Positions 13,816 to 23,764 are shown, counted from the stretch's first letter. The stretch is DNA of 24,441 nt from Clostridia bacterium (GCA_029256365.1 JAQSYB010000009.1:1-24441), one strand, 5' to 3'. The notes: a model not told the origin generated them from the sequence alone. Program-made: numbers and translations.

Positions 13816-14766
13816 TTGGAGTTTGTACATATACCTGTTTTACTAAAGCAGACAATTGAAAATTTGGATATTAAACCTGGAGGCGTCTATGTAGACTGTA
13901 CCTTGGGAGGCGCAGGACACTCATCGGAAATAGTCAAACGAATTTATCCGGGAGGGACCTTGATTGGTATTGACCAGGATCAAAATGCCATAGATGCAGC
14001 GAAACAAAAATTGGAGCAGTATAAAGATCATGTGATATATGTAAAAGATAATTTTAGAAATTTAAAAAAAGCGATCATCAATTCCGGTTTTGAAAAAGTT
14101 GACGGAATTTTAATGGATATAGGGGTTTCTTCCCATCAGTTGGATGAAGAAGACAGAGGTTTTAGCTATATGCATGATGGACCATTGGATATGCGTATGG
14201 ATATTACAAGACCTGTTACAGCAGAAAGCCTTGTAAATCACGCAGACTTTGCTGAGCTCAAGCGTATCATAAGGGATTATGGCGAAGAAAAATGGGCTGA
14301 CAGAGTAGCAAAGTTTATTTGTGATGAACGCGAAAAATATAGAATATCTACCACATTTCAATTGGTGGATATTATAAAAATGGCGATACCTGCGGCTGCT
14401 CGACGGGAGGGAGGGCACCCTGCGAAGCGTACTTTTCAAGCATTGCGCATCGCAGTAAATGAGGAGCTTGATGTTTTGGAAGCTGCATTGTATGATGCGG
14501 TTGAAATGCTGAACAATGGAGGAAGGTTGGTTGTGATTACCTTCCATTCACTAGAAGATAGAATCGTAAAAAACATTTTCAATCAGATGGAAAGACCATG
14601 TACCTGTCCATCGAAGATCCCCATATGTGTATGTGGCAAACAGCCACAGCTAAAGGTACTAACAAGGAAGCCTATCATCGCTGAGGTCGAGGAGCTGGAG
14701 TATAACACGAGATCTAAGAGTGCCAAGCTTCGAGCAGCGGAAAGAGTAAGTTCTAAAAATATTTAG
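13816..14766 (+). CDS. rsmH: 16S rRNA (cytosine1402-N4)-methyltransferase
   Basis: TTG 13816 is chosen because AGGGTG lies 6 nt upstream and the product then starts [10 protein letters not shown], as RsmH proteins normally do; it has 316 aa. The SAM-binding motif [11 protein letters not shown] (residues 26-36), the [15 protein letters not shown] segment, the DGPLDMRMD motif and the [17 protein letters not shown] segment are intact. RsmH (MraW) methylates N4 of C1402 in the ribosomal P site using S-adenosylmethionine. It is the second gene of the dcw operon; the ftsL ribosome site overlaps its stop codon. Confidence 0.95.
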   Translation: MEFVHIPVLLKQTIENLDIKPGGVYVDCTLGGAGHSSEIVKRIYPGGTLIGIDQDQNAIDAAKQKLEQYKDHVIYVKDNFRNLKKAIINSGFEKVDGILMDIGVSSHQLDEEDRGFSYMHDGPLDMRMDITRPVTAESLVNHADFAELKRIIRDYGEEKWADRVAKFICDEREKYRISTTFQLVDIIKMAIPAAARREGGHPAKRTFQALRIAVNEELDVLEAALYDAVEMLNNGGRLVVITFHSLEDRIVKNIFNQMERPCTCPSKIPICVCGKQPQLKVLTRKPIIAEVEELEYNTRSKSAKLRAAERVSSKNI

Positions 14767-14778
14767 GAGGGAATAAAA

Positions 14779-15270
14779 TTGGTAGTAGCAGATAACAGAG
14801 CATATGATTATAGTCGTCATGAATATTTAGAGCAACCGATGCAGCAAGAAAAAATTCTTCCTAAAAAGAATAGAAAAAAGAAGCCTAAGCACAGGGGTCA
14901 TATCATGAATATTGCCTTTGTTTTTGCTATCAGCATATTATTAATTGCTAGATATGCATATATTGCAGAGGTGAACTTTAATAATAAACAGTTGGATAAA
15001 CAAATAAAGCAGGCACAAACCGAAAACACAGACCTGAATGTACAGTTGATGAAATCAGTTAATTTGGAGAACTTGGAAAAGGTAGCAATTGAAAAGCTGC
15101 ACATGCAATATCCTGATGTTCTAAATCAAATTGTGTATGTACAGGTACAGGAAATTGAAGCGGATGTAGCAGCTAGCAACGATTATCACAGTGTTGAGGA
15201 TACGCAGGAAAACAAGTATTTAGCAAGTGCGAGGAATGTAATAGGAGATGTGTTAAAAATACTTGAATAG
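14779..15270 (+). CDS. ftsL: FtsL-like septum protein
   Basis: This 163-aa protein starts at TTG 14779, with AGGAGGG 7 nt upstream. It has a basic cytoplasmic N-terminus (KKNRKKKPKHRGH), one membrane segment (about residues 42-63), and an external coiled-coil stretch (NNKQLDKQIKQAQTENTDLN) followed by the LEKVAIEKLHMQYP motif typical of FtsL/DivIC proteins. FtsL works with DivIB/DivIC in the divisome and is poorly conserved, so the assignment rests on topology, size and its place between rsmH and a division/sporulation PBP. The acidic C-terminal tail is longer than in short FtsL proteins. Confidence 0.8.
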   Translation: MVVADNRAYDYSRHEYLEQPMQQEKILPKKNRKKKPKHRGHIMNIAFVFAISILLIARYAYIAEVNFNNKQLDKQIKQAQTENTDLNVQLMKSVNLENLEKVAIEKLHMQYPDVLNQIVYVQVQEIEADVAASNDYHSVEDTQENKYLASARNVIGDVLKILE

Positions 15271-15304
15271 GGTTAAATGGGAAATATCGCAGTTTTCTTG
15301 ATAG

Positions 15305-15333
15305 ACCTAAAGCTTCGATTTTATCTTTTAGGT
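15305..15333 (+). repeat. Inverted repeat covering the spoVD ribosome site
   Basis: ACCTAAA (15305-15311) can pair with TTTAGGT (15327-15333), which includes the start of the AGGTGG ribosome site of spoVD. The stem is short and AT-rich with a 15-nt loop, so an effect on translation is only possible. Confidence 0.25.
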
Positions 15334-15343
15334 GGTGTTTGTT

Positions 15344-17194
15344 ATGGCAAATGTTAAGATAACAGTCAGAAGAAGACTGTTGATACTTTTGATGATATTT
15401 GCAGCAGCTTTTTTAGGGTTAACTGGGCGCTTGGCTTTTATTCAGATCGTCAACAGTAGTGAATACCAAGAAAAAGCCATGGAACAATGGACAAAAGATG
15501 TTAAGATTCCCTCTAAAAGAGGGATTATTTATGACCGAAACGGTAAAAAGCTGGCAATTAGTGCTACAGCTTATGAGGTAATTGTAAATCCTGCTGAAGT
15601 GAAGGATAAGGAAGCAGTTGCAACTGCTTTGGCCACAGCCTTGGATATGGATCAAGCAGCTTTGCTTGAAAAGATTAGCAAGAAGCAATCCTCTGTAACC
15701 ATTAAGAAAAAGGTAGATGGCGAAATTGTAAAAGCCCTCAGGGAAAAGGAACTTAGCGGAGTTGTTTATAATGAGGACAGCAAAAGATTTTATCCTCAAA
15801 GAAACTTTGCTTCCTATGTATTGGGCTTTACAAGCATAGATAATATGGGCCAAGACGGTGTAGAAAAGACCTTTGATAAATATCTTAACGGATTCCCAGG
15901 AAGAAGTATAAGGATGACAGATGCGCGGAATCAAACTGCTATCGTGATGCAGCCTAAGACGGGAGATATACTTGCCTTGGCAGTAAAGGGCGATTATGAC
16001 AACAATGAACCTCGTTTGGCTCCTGAACATTTGCTGGCTACATGGGATTCCTTAACACCTGATCAACAGTATCAGGAAATGTATAAGATCTGGAGAAATC
16101 CAGCGGTTTCTGATATCTATGAACCAGGTTCCACTTTTAAAATTATTACAACTGCAGCTGGATTGGAAGAAAAGGTAGTATCGAAGGAAGATCGGTTTTA
16201 CTGCAGCGGCTATGTTGTAGTATCGGGTAAAAGGCTGAAATGTTGGAGAAGCACTAGACCTCATGGCAGTGAAAGCTTTGTAGAAGGGGTGCAGAACTCC
16301 TGTAACCCTGTATTTATAGAAGTTGGGCAAAGGCTGGGAGAAGATAAATTTTACAAATACATAAAGGGCTTTGGCTTTGGTGAACCGACCAATGTCAAGT
16401 TGCCTGGAGAAGCAAATGGACTTGTTATGACTCCTGCAAGGATGGGACCTGTAGAGCTTGCGAATATATCTTTTGGTCAAGGTATTGCAGTAACACCGAT
16501 GCAATTGATAACAGCTGTTTCGGCAGCGGTTAATGATGGATATCTAATGGAGCCGAGGATTGCGAAGAAGCTTGTTGACAATGAAGGAAATACAGTGCAT
16601 GAATTTCAGCCAAAGACTGTAAGACAGGTGATTTCTAAGGAAACCTCTGCTGTGTTGAGAGAAATACTTGAATCTGTTGTATCGGAAGGTACTGGCAAAA
16701 GTGCTTATGTACCTGGTTACAGAATAGGCGGTAAAACTGGCACGGCGCAAAAGGCAGAAAATGGAAGATATGTATCCGGTAAATATGTAGCATCCTTTGT
16801 AGGGTTTGCTCCAGCAAATGATCCGGAAGTTGCAGTGCTTGTGGTAATTGATGAGCCAGGTGGTTTTAGTCATTTTGGAGGTCAAATTGCCAGTCCAGTT
16901 GTAAAAAGCATTATTTCTGATACAATGAGATATTTAGATGTCAAACCACAATATACACAAGAGGAACTTGATCTGATGAAAAAGCCTTTGGTCACCGTTC
17001 CTGAGGTTCGCAATATGACTTATAAGGATGCGATAAAGCTGCTGACACAAAACAAGCTCAATCATCAGTTGGAAGGCGGAGAAGGAGAGACCTCTCTCAA
17101 TTCATTAATTGTTGATCAGATTCCAAAGCCTGGAGCTAGTATTAACCAAGATGGAGATGTAATTTTGATTGTTAAGCCTACTGTTTCACAATAG
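15344..17194 (+). CDS. spoVD: SpoVD-type penicillin-binding protein (class B, PASTA)
   Basis: ATG 15344 (AGGTGG, 8 nt upstream) gives 616 aa; GTG codons upstream in frame overlap the ribosome site. After a basic start (VRRRLLIL) and one membrane anchor comes the PBP dimerisation domain (RGIIYDRNGKKLA), then the transpeptidase domain with S263-T-F-K266, S319-C-N321 and K464-T-G466, all catalytic motifs intact. One PASTA domain fills about residues 550-615. Class B PBPs crosslink peptidoglycan at the septum or in the spore cortex. The PASTA domain and position after ftsL fit SpoVD, though in some Clostridia this gene also serves vegetative division as FtsI. No second PBP gene follows. Confidence 0.9.
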   Translation: MANVKITVRRRLLILLMIFAAAFLGLTGRLAFIQIVNSSEYQEKAMEQWTKDVKIPSKRGIIYDRNGKKLAISATAYEVIVNPAEVKDKEAVATALATALDMDQAALLEKISKKQSSVTIKKKVDGEIVKALREKELSGVVYNEDSKRFYPQRNFASYVLGFTSIDNMGQDGVEKTFDKYLNGFPGRSIRMTDARNQTAIVMQPKTGDILALAVKGDYDNNEPRLAPEHLLATWDSLTPDQQYQEMYKIWRNPAVSDIYEPGSTFKIITTAAGLEEKVVSKEDRFYCSGYVVVSGKRLKCWRSTRPHGSESFVEGVQNSCNPVFIEVGQRLGEDKFYKYIKGFGFGEPTNVKLPGEANGLVMTPARMGPVELANISFGQGIAVTPMQLITAVSAAVNDGYLMEPRIAKKLVDNEGNTVHEFQPKTVRQVISKETSAVLREILESVVSEGTGKSAYVPGYRIGGKTGTAQKAENGRYVSGKYVASFVGFAPANDPEVAVLVVIDEPGGFSHFGGQIASPVVKSIISDTMRYLDVKPQYTQEELDLMKKPLVTVPEVRNMTYKDAIKLLTQNKLNHQLEGGEGETSLNSLIVDQIPKPGASINQDGDVILIVKPTVSQ

Positions 17195-17225
17195 GGCTAT
17201 GCTATAACAAATATAATTATAATAG

Positions 17226-17267
17226 GGCAACGAAATTAAAGATGGCTTTAATTTCAGTTGCCTTTTT
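17226..17267 (+). terminator. Probable terminator after spoVD
   Basis: GGCAAC-GAAATTAAAG (17226-17241) pairs with CTTTAATTTC and GTTGCC (17246-17262), with a single bulged A, closing an ATGG loop, followed by TTTTT. It may split the dcw cluster into mraZ-spoVD and murE-murG units, or only reduce readthrough. Confidence 0.8.
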
Positions 17268-17430
17268 GTAAAGATTGGAGCATAATAATTAAGGATATGG
17301 CTGCGGCAGTAGCGGCATATAAGGTGCAAAACATGTTAAGACTAGTTATATAATTTCTATCATTATGAAAATCACACAGCTGGCAAATGATATGTTTTTT
17401 TGCTCTGTACCGTGATTAGGAGGGTTTTAT

Positions 17431-18888
17431 ATGAAGCTGACAGAGATAATTCGTGGTTTAGACATACTGGGGCGGTATGGTCCTATGGATATTGATATTA
17501 AGGATGTAGTATATGATTCTAGAAAGGTTACCAAAGGTTGCATCTTTTTATGCATCACTGGCTTTAAAGTGGATGGTCATAAATTTTTAAATGATGCAAT
17601 TGCAAAAGGTGCAGCTGCAGCAATTATTGAAAAAGATATTGAAGCAGAAGGCATTACAATTATTAAGGTAAGCAATACCAGAATGGCTATGCCGATTATC
17701 GCAAGCAATTTTTACAAGCATCCTACCAATCAGCTTAAATTGATTGGAATAACAGGTACAAATGGAAAGACTACTACTACATATTTAATAAAATCCATAT
17801 TGGAGCAAGCACATAAAAAGTCTAGTATTATTGGTACGATATCTATAAAAATCGGAAACGAGGAAGTAGCATCCAGTCGGACTACTCCAGAAGCGATTGA
17901 GTTGCAGCAGCTTTTTAGAGAAATGCTAGACAAGGATATGGAGTATTCTGTTATGGAGGTTTCTTCCCATGCGTTGGATTTGGGAAGAGTAGACAGCAGC
18001 AGCTTTCGAATTGGTATATTTTCAAATCTGACACAGGATCATTTGGATTACCATATCAACTTTGATAATTATAGAGAAGCAAAGAAAAAGCTGTTTTATA
18101 AAACCACCCATGCAAACATTATAAATATTGACGATATACATGGCAAAATCATAGCTGAGGATATCAAGCATTTGAAGACTCCTTTGCTAACTTATGGAAT
18201 AGACAATCATGCCGATATCATGGCTAAGGATATTGAAATAGATGCAAAGGGAATCAAATTCACATTGGTCACTCCAAAGTATAAGATAGACATTAAAAAT
18301 AGGATTCCGGGCAGGTTTAGTGTATACAATTGTTTGGCAGCTGCAGCTGCGGCTTATGTAGAAGGTATTGATAAAAATACAATAAAAGAAGGCTTATACA
18401 ATATTAGCAATGTACCAGGCAGATCAGAAGTTGTAGATGTCGATATGCCCTTTACAGTTATTATCGATTATGCTCACAGTCCTGATAGCTTGGAAAATAT
18501 ACTAAGGGCTGTTAGACAATACACCAAAGGCAGAATCATTACAGTGTTTGGCTGTGGAGGAGATCGTGAGAAAGAAAAAAGACCTGTGATGGGAGAGGTA
18601 GCGGGCAGGCTTTCAGATTTCTGTGTGATTACCTCTGATAATCCCCGAAGCGAAGTGCCGGAAAGTATCATCAAACAAGTTGAGCAAGGCATAACAGACA
18701 CAAAATGCGACTATATTTGTATAGAAAATAGGAGAGATGCAATCAAGTATGCCTTGACGATTGCTAGGAAAAAGGATGTTGTGCTTTTGGCAGGAAAAGG
18801 TCATGAAACGTATCAAGTGCTGAAGGATAAGACGATACATTTTGATGAGAGAGAAATTGTAAGAGAGCTGATAAGGGAGGAAGTATAA
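17431..18888 (+). CDS. murE: UDP-MurNAc-tripeptide ligase (meso-DAP adding)
   Basis: This 485-aa protein starts at ATG 17431 behind AGGAGG. It has the Mur ligase ATP motif G109-T-N-G-K113-T-T, the middle-domain VMEVSSHALDLGRVD and TQDHLDYH segments, and the C-terminal D403-N-P-R406 motif. DNPR is the signature of meso-diaminopimelate-specific MurE enzymes rather than lysine-adding ones, so the cell wall is predicted to be of mDAP type. It adds the third residue of the stem peptide in the cytoplasm. A 236-bp gap with a terminator separates it from spoVD, so it probably has its own promoter, which I could not place. Its stop overlaps the murF start by one base. Confidence 0.95.
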   Translation: MKLTEIIRGLDILGRYGPMDIDIKDVVYDSRKVTKGCIFLCITGFKVDGHKFLNDAIAKGAAAAIIEKDIEAEGITIIKVSNTRMAMPIIASNFYKHPTNQLKLIGITGTNGKTTTTYLIKSILEQAHKKSSIIGTISIKIGNEEVASSRTTPEAIELQQLFREMLDKDMEYSVMEVSSHALDLGRVDSSSFRIGIFSNLTQDHLDYHINFDNYREAKKKLFYKTTHANIINIDDIHGKIIAEDIKHLKTPLLTYGIDNHADIMAKDIEIDAKGIKFTLVTPKYKIDIKNRIPGRFSVYNCLAAAAAAYVEGIDKNTIKEGLYNISNVPGRSEVVDVDMPFTVIIDYAHSPDSLENILRAVRQYTKGRIITVFGCGGDREKEKRPVMGEVAGRLSDFCVITSDNPRSEVPESIIKQVEQGITDTKCDYICIENRRDAIKYALTIARKKDVVLLAGKGHETYQVLKDKTIHFDEREIVRELIREEV

Positions 18889-20258
18889 TGGAATGTATGG
18901 GCATTGAAGAAGTTGTTCGTGCATGCAGAGCAATCCCCTTTAATTGTAGTAATATTGAACTTATTAGCGGAATAGCTACTGACAGCAGAAAGATTCATCA
19001 AGGGGATCTGTTTATCGCTCTTAAGGGAGAAAAGTTTGACGGACATGAATATGCAGAAGCTGCTGTAAAAAGCGGTGCATCAGTTGTCTTATCTCAACAA
19101 AAGCTAAAAAGTGATATTCCATACCTGTTGGTAGAGGACACATTAACCGCATTTCATCGCTTAGCGAAGCATTATAAAAGCAAGTTTCATATACCCTTCG
19201 TTGCCATAACAGGCAGCTCTGGCAAAACTACAACCAAGGATATGATTGCTTCTGTGCTTTCAGAAAAATATAATGTCCTTAAAACAGAGGGAAATTTTAA
19301 CAATGCCATTGGCTTGCCATTGACTTTATTTAGGCTGGAGAGACAGCATGAAATCTGTGTTTTGGAAATGGGAATGAGCAGCTTAGGTGAGATAGAGGTG
19401 TTGGCTGATATCGTAAGGCCAAATGCTGGAGTCATTACAAATGTGGGAACAGCACATATTGAAAAATTACAGACAAGAAAAAATATACTGAAAGCAAAAA
19501 CAGAAATGTTTACATACTTTGATAGTGGTAATACAGCTATCATCAACGGCGACAATGATATGCTGCAAACACTGGACAATGAAGCATATCACATAATAAG
19601 ATATGGATTGGAAGGCATAAATGATTGCAGAGCCGAGAATGTTGTTGAAAAAGGGGAAGCCGGCATAGACTTTGATGTGGTATACCAAGGGGTAAGGGAG
19701 TCATACCAAGTACCTATTCCGGGTATTCACAATGTGTACAACGCACTATCTGCAATCTGTATAGCCAAAATGTACGGGTTGAACATGGATGAGATTCATG
19801 CCGGTCTGTTGAATTTTAAGCCCTCGAAGATGAGGATGGAAATATTCCAGGGCATTTTGGATACCAAGGTGATCAATGATGTATACAATGCCAATCCTGA
19901 TTCCATGAAAGCAGCAATCAACGTCCTTGCAAGTATGGATGCAGCTGGCAGGCGGATTTGTATCTTGGGAGATATGTTTGAGCTTGGGGAATATGCAGAA
20001 GAGGAGCATAAGCAAATAGGCAGGTTTGCAGCAGAAAAAGGTATCGATTTGGTACTGGCAGTAGGCAAAATGGCAAAGGCTGTTATAAATGGAGCAAGTA
20101 TGTCAGGAAAGAATCAACAACTATATTGCTTCGATCACAATGAAGAAGTGATTGGTAGTCTAAAAGGAATATTAAAGCCGCAAGATATGATTTTGATTAA
20201 GGGCTCAAGAGGTATGAATATGGAAAATATTGTAGAGAGTCTGCGTGAGGGGAGATAA
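18888..20258 (+). CDS. murF: UDP-MurNAc-tripeptide-D-Ala-D-Ala ligase
   Basis: This 456-aa protein starts at ATG 18888, one base overlapping the murE stop (TAATG), with GGAGG 7 nt upstream. It has the Mur ligase ATP motif as G109-S-S-G-K113-T-T, the VLEMGMSSLGEIE segment and the C-terminal NDVYNANPDSMKAA motif typical of MurF. It adds D-Ala-D-Ala to complete the UDP-MurNAc-pentapeptide in the cytoplasm. The overlap suggests translational coupling with murE. mraY follows after 5 bp. Confidence 0.95.
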   Translation: MECMGIEEVVRACRAIPFNCSNIELISGIATDSRKIHQGDLFIALKGEKFDGHEYAEAAVKSGASVVLSQQKLKSDIPYLLVEDTLTAFHRLAKHYKSKFHIPFVAITGSSGKTTTKDMIASVLSEKYNVLKTEGNFNNAIGLPLTLFRLERQHEICVLEMGMSSLGEIEVLADIVRPNAGVITNVGTAHIEKLQTRKNILKAKTEMFTYFDSGNTAIINGDNDMLQTLDNEAYHIIRYGLEGINDCRAENVVEKGEAGIDFDVVYQGVRESYQVPIPGIHNVYNALSAICIAKMYGLNMDEIHAGLLNFKPSKMRMEIFQGILDTKVINDVYNANPDSMKAAINVLASMDAAGRRICILGDMFELGEYAEEEHKQIGRFAAEKGIDLVLAVGKMAKAVINGASMSGKNQQLYCFDHNEEVIGSLKGILKPQDMILIKGSRGMNMENIVESLREGR

Positions 20259-20263
20259 TACAA

Positions 20264-21238
20264 ATGACAGATTACTTAAATGGCGAATATAATTTGTTTA
20301 TCATTAGCATTTTGTCGGCCTTTGTATTGGCAATCGTTATAGGTCCGTTGCTAATACCATTGCTGCATAAGCTGAAGTTTGGGCAAAACGTCAGAAATGA
20401 CGGACCTCAAAGCCATTTGAAAAAAACAGGCACACCAGCGATGGGTGGAATTATTTTTTTACTAGCAACAGTTATTGTATCCTTTGTATTTTCAAATGAT
20501 AAAGATATGATTCTTGTACTGATTAGTACATTGCTATTTGGGCTGATAGGCTTTGCAGATGACTATATTAAGATCGTCAAGAAAAGATCTCTTGGGTTAA
20601 GAGCTTGGCAGAAAATAGTGGCACAGCTTATAGTAGCACTATTTTTAGCCTTTGTTACTTCAGGTGTGAATCAGGTGGGAACACAAGTGTTGATTCCTTT
20701 TACAGGAAAGTTCTTAGATTTAGGAATTATGTACATGCCATTCATAATATTTATTATCATTGCAACTGTTAACAGTGTAAATTTGACTGATGGCTTGGAC
20801 GGGTTGGCAGGGGGAATTACAGTTGTAGTACTCGGTTTTTTCTCTGTTGTTGCGTTGGCCAGTCGAAATGCAGGAATTCTGGTTGTTTGTGGGGCCTTAA
20901 TAGGTGCATTGCTCGGCTTTCTGCGATTTAACTCACATCCAGCACAGGTGTTTATGGGAGATACAGGTTCACTGGCTTTAGGAGGTGCCGTAGTTTCATT
21001 GGCTATTGTAACCAGGCTGCCGATTTTTCTTGTCATAATTGGAGCGATATATGTAGCAGAGACATTATCAGTAATCATTCAAGTGGTATATTTTAAAGCA
21101 ACCAAGGGCAAGAGATTCTTTAAGATGACTCCTTTGCATCACCACTTTGAATTGTCTGGCTGGGCGGAATCAAAGGTCGTTTCAGTCTTTACGATTACAG
21201 CAATTATTTTATGTCTGATAGGATTATTGGCAATTTAG
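20264..21238 (+). CDS. mraY: Phospho-MurNAc-pentapeptide transferase
   Basis: This 324-aa polytopic membrane protein starts at ATG 20264. It has about ten hydrophobic segments and the MraY motifs: substrate-binding QSHLKKTGTPAMGG, the FADDYIKI Asp pair (D99, D100), NLTDGLDGLAGG, GDTGSLALGG, and the C-terminal TPLHHHFELSG histidine cluster. MraY transfers phospho-MurNAc-pentapeptide to undecaprenyl phosphate, forming lipid I at the inner face of the membrane. It sits between murF and murD in the usual dcw order. Confidence 0.97.
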   Translation: MTDYLNGEYNLFIISILSAFVLAIVIGPLLIPLLHKLKFGQNVRNDGPQSHLKKTGTPAMGGIIFLLATVIVSFVFSNDKDMILVLISTLLFGLIGFADDYIKIVKKRSLGLRAWQKIVAQLIVALFLAFVTSGVNQVGTQVLIPFTGKFLDLGIMYMPFIIFIIIATVNSVNLTDGLDGLAGGITVVVLGFFSVVALASRNAGILVVCGALIGALLGFLRFNSHPAQVFMGDTGSLALGGAVVSLAIVTRLPIFLVIIGAIYVAETLSVIIQVVYFKATKGKRFFKMTPLHHHFELSGWAESKVVSVFTITAIILCLIGLLAI

Positions 21239-21282
21239 GCTGTAATAGCACGTTGGTATATGAATTTGAGAGGATGATTACG

Positions 21283-22647
21283 ATGCAGATTTCAGGTAAG
21301 AAAGTATTGGTTATCGGCGCAGCCGTTACGGGGATCCCCGCAGTGGAGCAATTATGCAAGATGGGTGCAGCAGTAACCTTAAATGATAAGAAGAGTACAG
21401 AAGAAATTTCCGCTATGCTAAAGGGGACGCGCATCAATCATATTAGGATTGTTGGAGGTGAACACCCAGTAGAGCTGGCAGAAGAATGTGAGCTTGTTAT
21501 AGTAAGCCCAGGGGTTCCTCTGGATATGCCCTTGATAAAAAAGGCACATGAGCTTGGCAGGGAAGTAATAGGCGAAATAGAGCTGGCATACAGATTGACA
21601 AGTACACCAATTGCGGCGATTACAGGGACAAACGGCAAAACCACAACAACTGCTTTGCTTGGAGAAATCATGAAGGAAAGCGGCAGAAAAACCTTTGTAA
21701 CTGGTAATATAGGTCATGCAATGATTTCAGAGGTTGAAAACGCAAAGGTGGAGGATGTATTTGTACTAGAAGCCAGCAGCTTTCAGTTAGAATCTACTGT
21801 TGATTTTAGACCAAAGGTATCTGCTATACTGAATATAACCCCTGATCATCTGGATAGGCATAAAACCTTTCGTAATTATGTAGATGCAAAATGTAAGGTT
21901 TTCCGAAATCAAAAGCCAGGTGACTTTGCAATCCTGAATAAAGACGATGAAGAAACTTACAAAACAGCAGATAGGGTTTTATGCAAATCACTGTTCTTCA
22001 GTCGAAAGGAAATTCTTGAAGAGGGTGCTTTCTTAGAAGGTCAAATGCTGGTGATTAAGCTAGGGGATAAAAAAGAAGAGATTATAAAAAAAGATGAGAT
22101 ATACATAAAAGGTCCTCACAATATAGAAAATGCCTTAGCAGCCTCCATGATGGCATATTGTCTCGGTGTCAAAGCAGAGGTTATTCGTAAGGTATTGAAG
22201 GAATTCAAAGGCGTAGAACATCGCCTAGAGTATGTTGATGAGATCAATGGAGTTACATACTATAACGATTCTAAGGGCACCAATCCAGATTCCTCCAAGG
22301 TAGCTATCATGGCAATGGATAGACCAATTGTACTCATTGCGGGGGGCTATGACAAAGGCAGCGAGTTTGATGATTTTATCAGCACCTTTGCAGGAAAAGT
22401 GAAGGAACTGGTGCTCATTGGGGCTACAGCAGACAAAATCGAAAATGCAGCAAGAAAGATTGGATTTCATAATATACATAGAGCATCTGACTTCGAGGAT
22501 GCAGTAGCACAATGCAGTAAACTGTCGAGATCCGGAGACTGTGTGCTATTATCGCCAGCCTGCGCAAGCTGGGGAATGTTTAAAAACTTTGAGGAGAGAG
22601 GTAGAATTTTTAAGAGTCTTGTGAAAGACTTAAGGGGGACTAATTAA
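21283..22647 (+). CDS. murD: UDP-MurNAc-L-alanine:D-glutamate ligase
   Basis: The frame is open upstream into mraY, but ATG 21283 fits best: GAGAGG lies 9 nt upstream and the product (454 aa) then begins MQISGKKVLVIGAAVTG, the usual MurD N-terminal nucleotide-fold motif. The ATP motif G115-T-N-G-K119-T-T, the LEASSFQLEST segment, the NITPDHLDRH motif and the C-terminal YYNDSKGTNPDSS and ALIAGGYDKG-like (VLIAGGYDKG) segments are intact. MurD adds D-glutamate to UDP-MurNAc-L-Ala. The stop overlaps the next start codon by one base. Confidence 0.95.
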   Translation: MQISGKKVLVIGAAVTGIPAVEQLCKMGAAVTLNDKKSTEEISAMLKGTRINHIRIVGGEHPVELAEECELVIVSPGVPLDMPLIKKAHELGREVIGEIELAYRLTSTPIAAITGTNGKTTTTALLGEIMKESGRKTFVTGNIGHAMISEVENAKVEDVFVLEASSFQLESTVDFRPKVSAILNITPDHLDRHKTFRNYVDAKCKVFRNQKPGDFAILNKDDEETYKTADRVLCKSLFFSRKEILEEGAFLEGQMLVIKLGDKKEEIIKKDEIYIKGPHNIENALAASMMAYCLGVKAEVIRKVLKEFKGVEHRLEYVDEINGVTYYNDSKGTNPDSSKVAIMAMDRPIVLIAGGYDKGSEFDDFISTFAGKVKELVLIGATADKIENAARKIGFHNIHRASDFEDAVAQCSKLSRSGDCVLLSPACASWGMFKNFEERGRIFKSLVKDLRGTN

Positions 22648-23759
22648 TGCCTGTAAAAAAGAGCAATAACATGGATTTTACATTACTGATAACAATTCTG
22701 ATATTGCTAGCCTTAGGTGTAGCTATGGTTTTCAGTGCCAGCTCTATATCTTCTCAGCTAAAGTTTCAGGATAAGTATTACTTCCTAAAATCACAAGGGT
22801 CCTATGCTATTTTGAGCATTGTGGTGATGCTGGTTTTAAGCAGGGTGAATTATAAGATTCTAGGCAAGTTTGCTCCTTTGATGATTGTGATAAGTATCGT
22901 TCTTTTGCTATTGGTTTTTGTACCGGGAATAGGCTTAAGGCTAAATGGAGCCTTAAGATGGATAAAAATAGGGCCAATGACTGTGCAGCCTTCTGAGATC
23001 GCGAAGTTTGCAATGATTTTATTCATGGCAAAAAGCATAAGCAATAAAAAGGACAAGATTAGAACCTTTACACAAGGTGTTGTTCCCTACATATTGCTTA
23101 TGGGAATTTTCTGTTTTCTGATTATTCTAGAACCAAATAAAAGTATGGCAATCATATTTGTCTTGATTACCTTCACTGTACTTTTTTCTGCAGGAGCTAA
23201 GATATGGCATCTTTTGGTTTGGGGACTGCCAATCATTCCAGCAGCAGGATATATTTTTATTATGGATAAGTACAGCTTAAATCGTATTACATCCTATATG
23301 GACCCTTGGGCAGATCCTTTAAACACAGGTTATCAAGCCATACAGTCCTTGCTTGCACTCGGATCAGGTGGTATCTTTGGCTTGGGGTTGGGAAACAGTA
23401 GGCAGAAGTTTTTCTATATTCCGGAGCCGCAAAACGATTTTATATTCTCGATCATTGGTGAAGAACTCGGGTTTATAGGTACTTTTACAATTATCGTATT
23501 ATTCCTATTGTTGATTTGGCGCGGTATTAGAATTGCGATACATGCTCCTGACAGCTTTGGCTGCTTGCTAGCAACAGGTATTGTGGCTATGGTAGGAATT
23601 CAGGTGATACTCAATATTGCAGTTGCTACAGTTTCAATTCCTACAACAGGGGTATCCTTACCCTTTATAAGCTCAGGGGGCACATCTTTGCTTTTCGTAA
23701 TGGCAAATATGGGTATTTTACTGAACATATCAAAACATATCAAGACAATTGGGAGCTGA
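22647..23759 (+). CDS. ftsW: SEDS-family peptidoglycan glycosyltransferase (FtsW/SpoVE)
   Basis: This 370-aa protein starts at ATG 22647, overlapping the murD stop by one base, with AAGGGGG upstream. It has about ten membrane segments and the SEDS landmarks: VMVFSASSI near the N-terminus, GLRLNGALRWIKIG and QPSEIAKFA, LEPNKSMAII, and PQNDFIFSIIGEELGF with SSGGTSLL near the C-terminus. SEDS proteins polymerise lipid II with a partner class B PBP, here probably the SpoVD-type protein of the same cluster. FtsW (division) and SpoVE (cortex) cannot be told apart from sequence alone. Confidence 0.93.
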   Translation: MPVKKSNNMDFTLLITILILLALGVAMVFSASSISSQLKFQDKYYFLKSQGSYAILSIVVMLVLSRVNYKILGKFAPLMIVISIVLLLLVFVPGIGLRLNGALRWIKIGPMTVQPSEIAKFAMILFMAKSISNKKDKIRTFTQGVVPYILLMGIFCFLIILEPNKSMAIIFVLITFTVLFSAGAKIWHLLVWGLPIIPAAGYIFIMDKYSLNRITSYMDPWADPLNTGYQAIQSLLALGSGGIFGLGLGNSRQKFFYIPEPQNDFIFSIIGEELGFIGTFTIIVLFLLLIWRGIRIAIHAPDSFGCLLATGIVAMVGIQVILNIAVATVSIPTTGVSLPFISSGGTSLLFVMANMGILLNISKHIKTIGS

Positions 23760-23764
23760 TTTCA

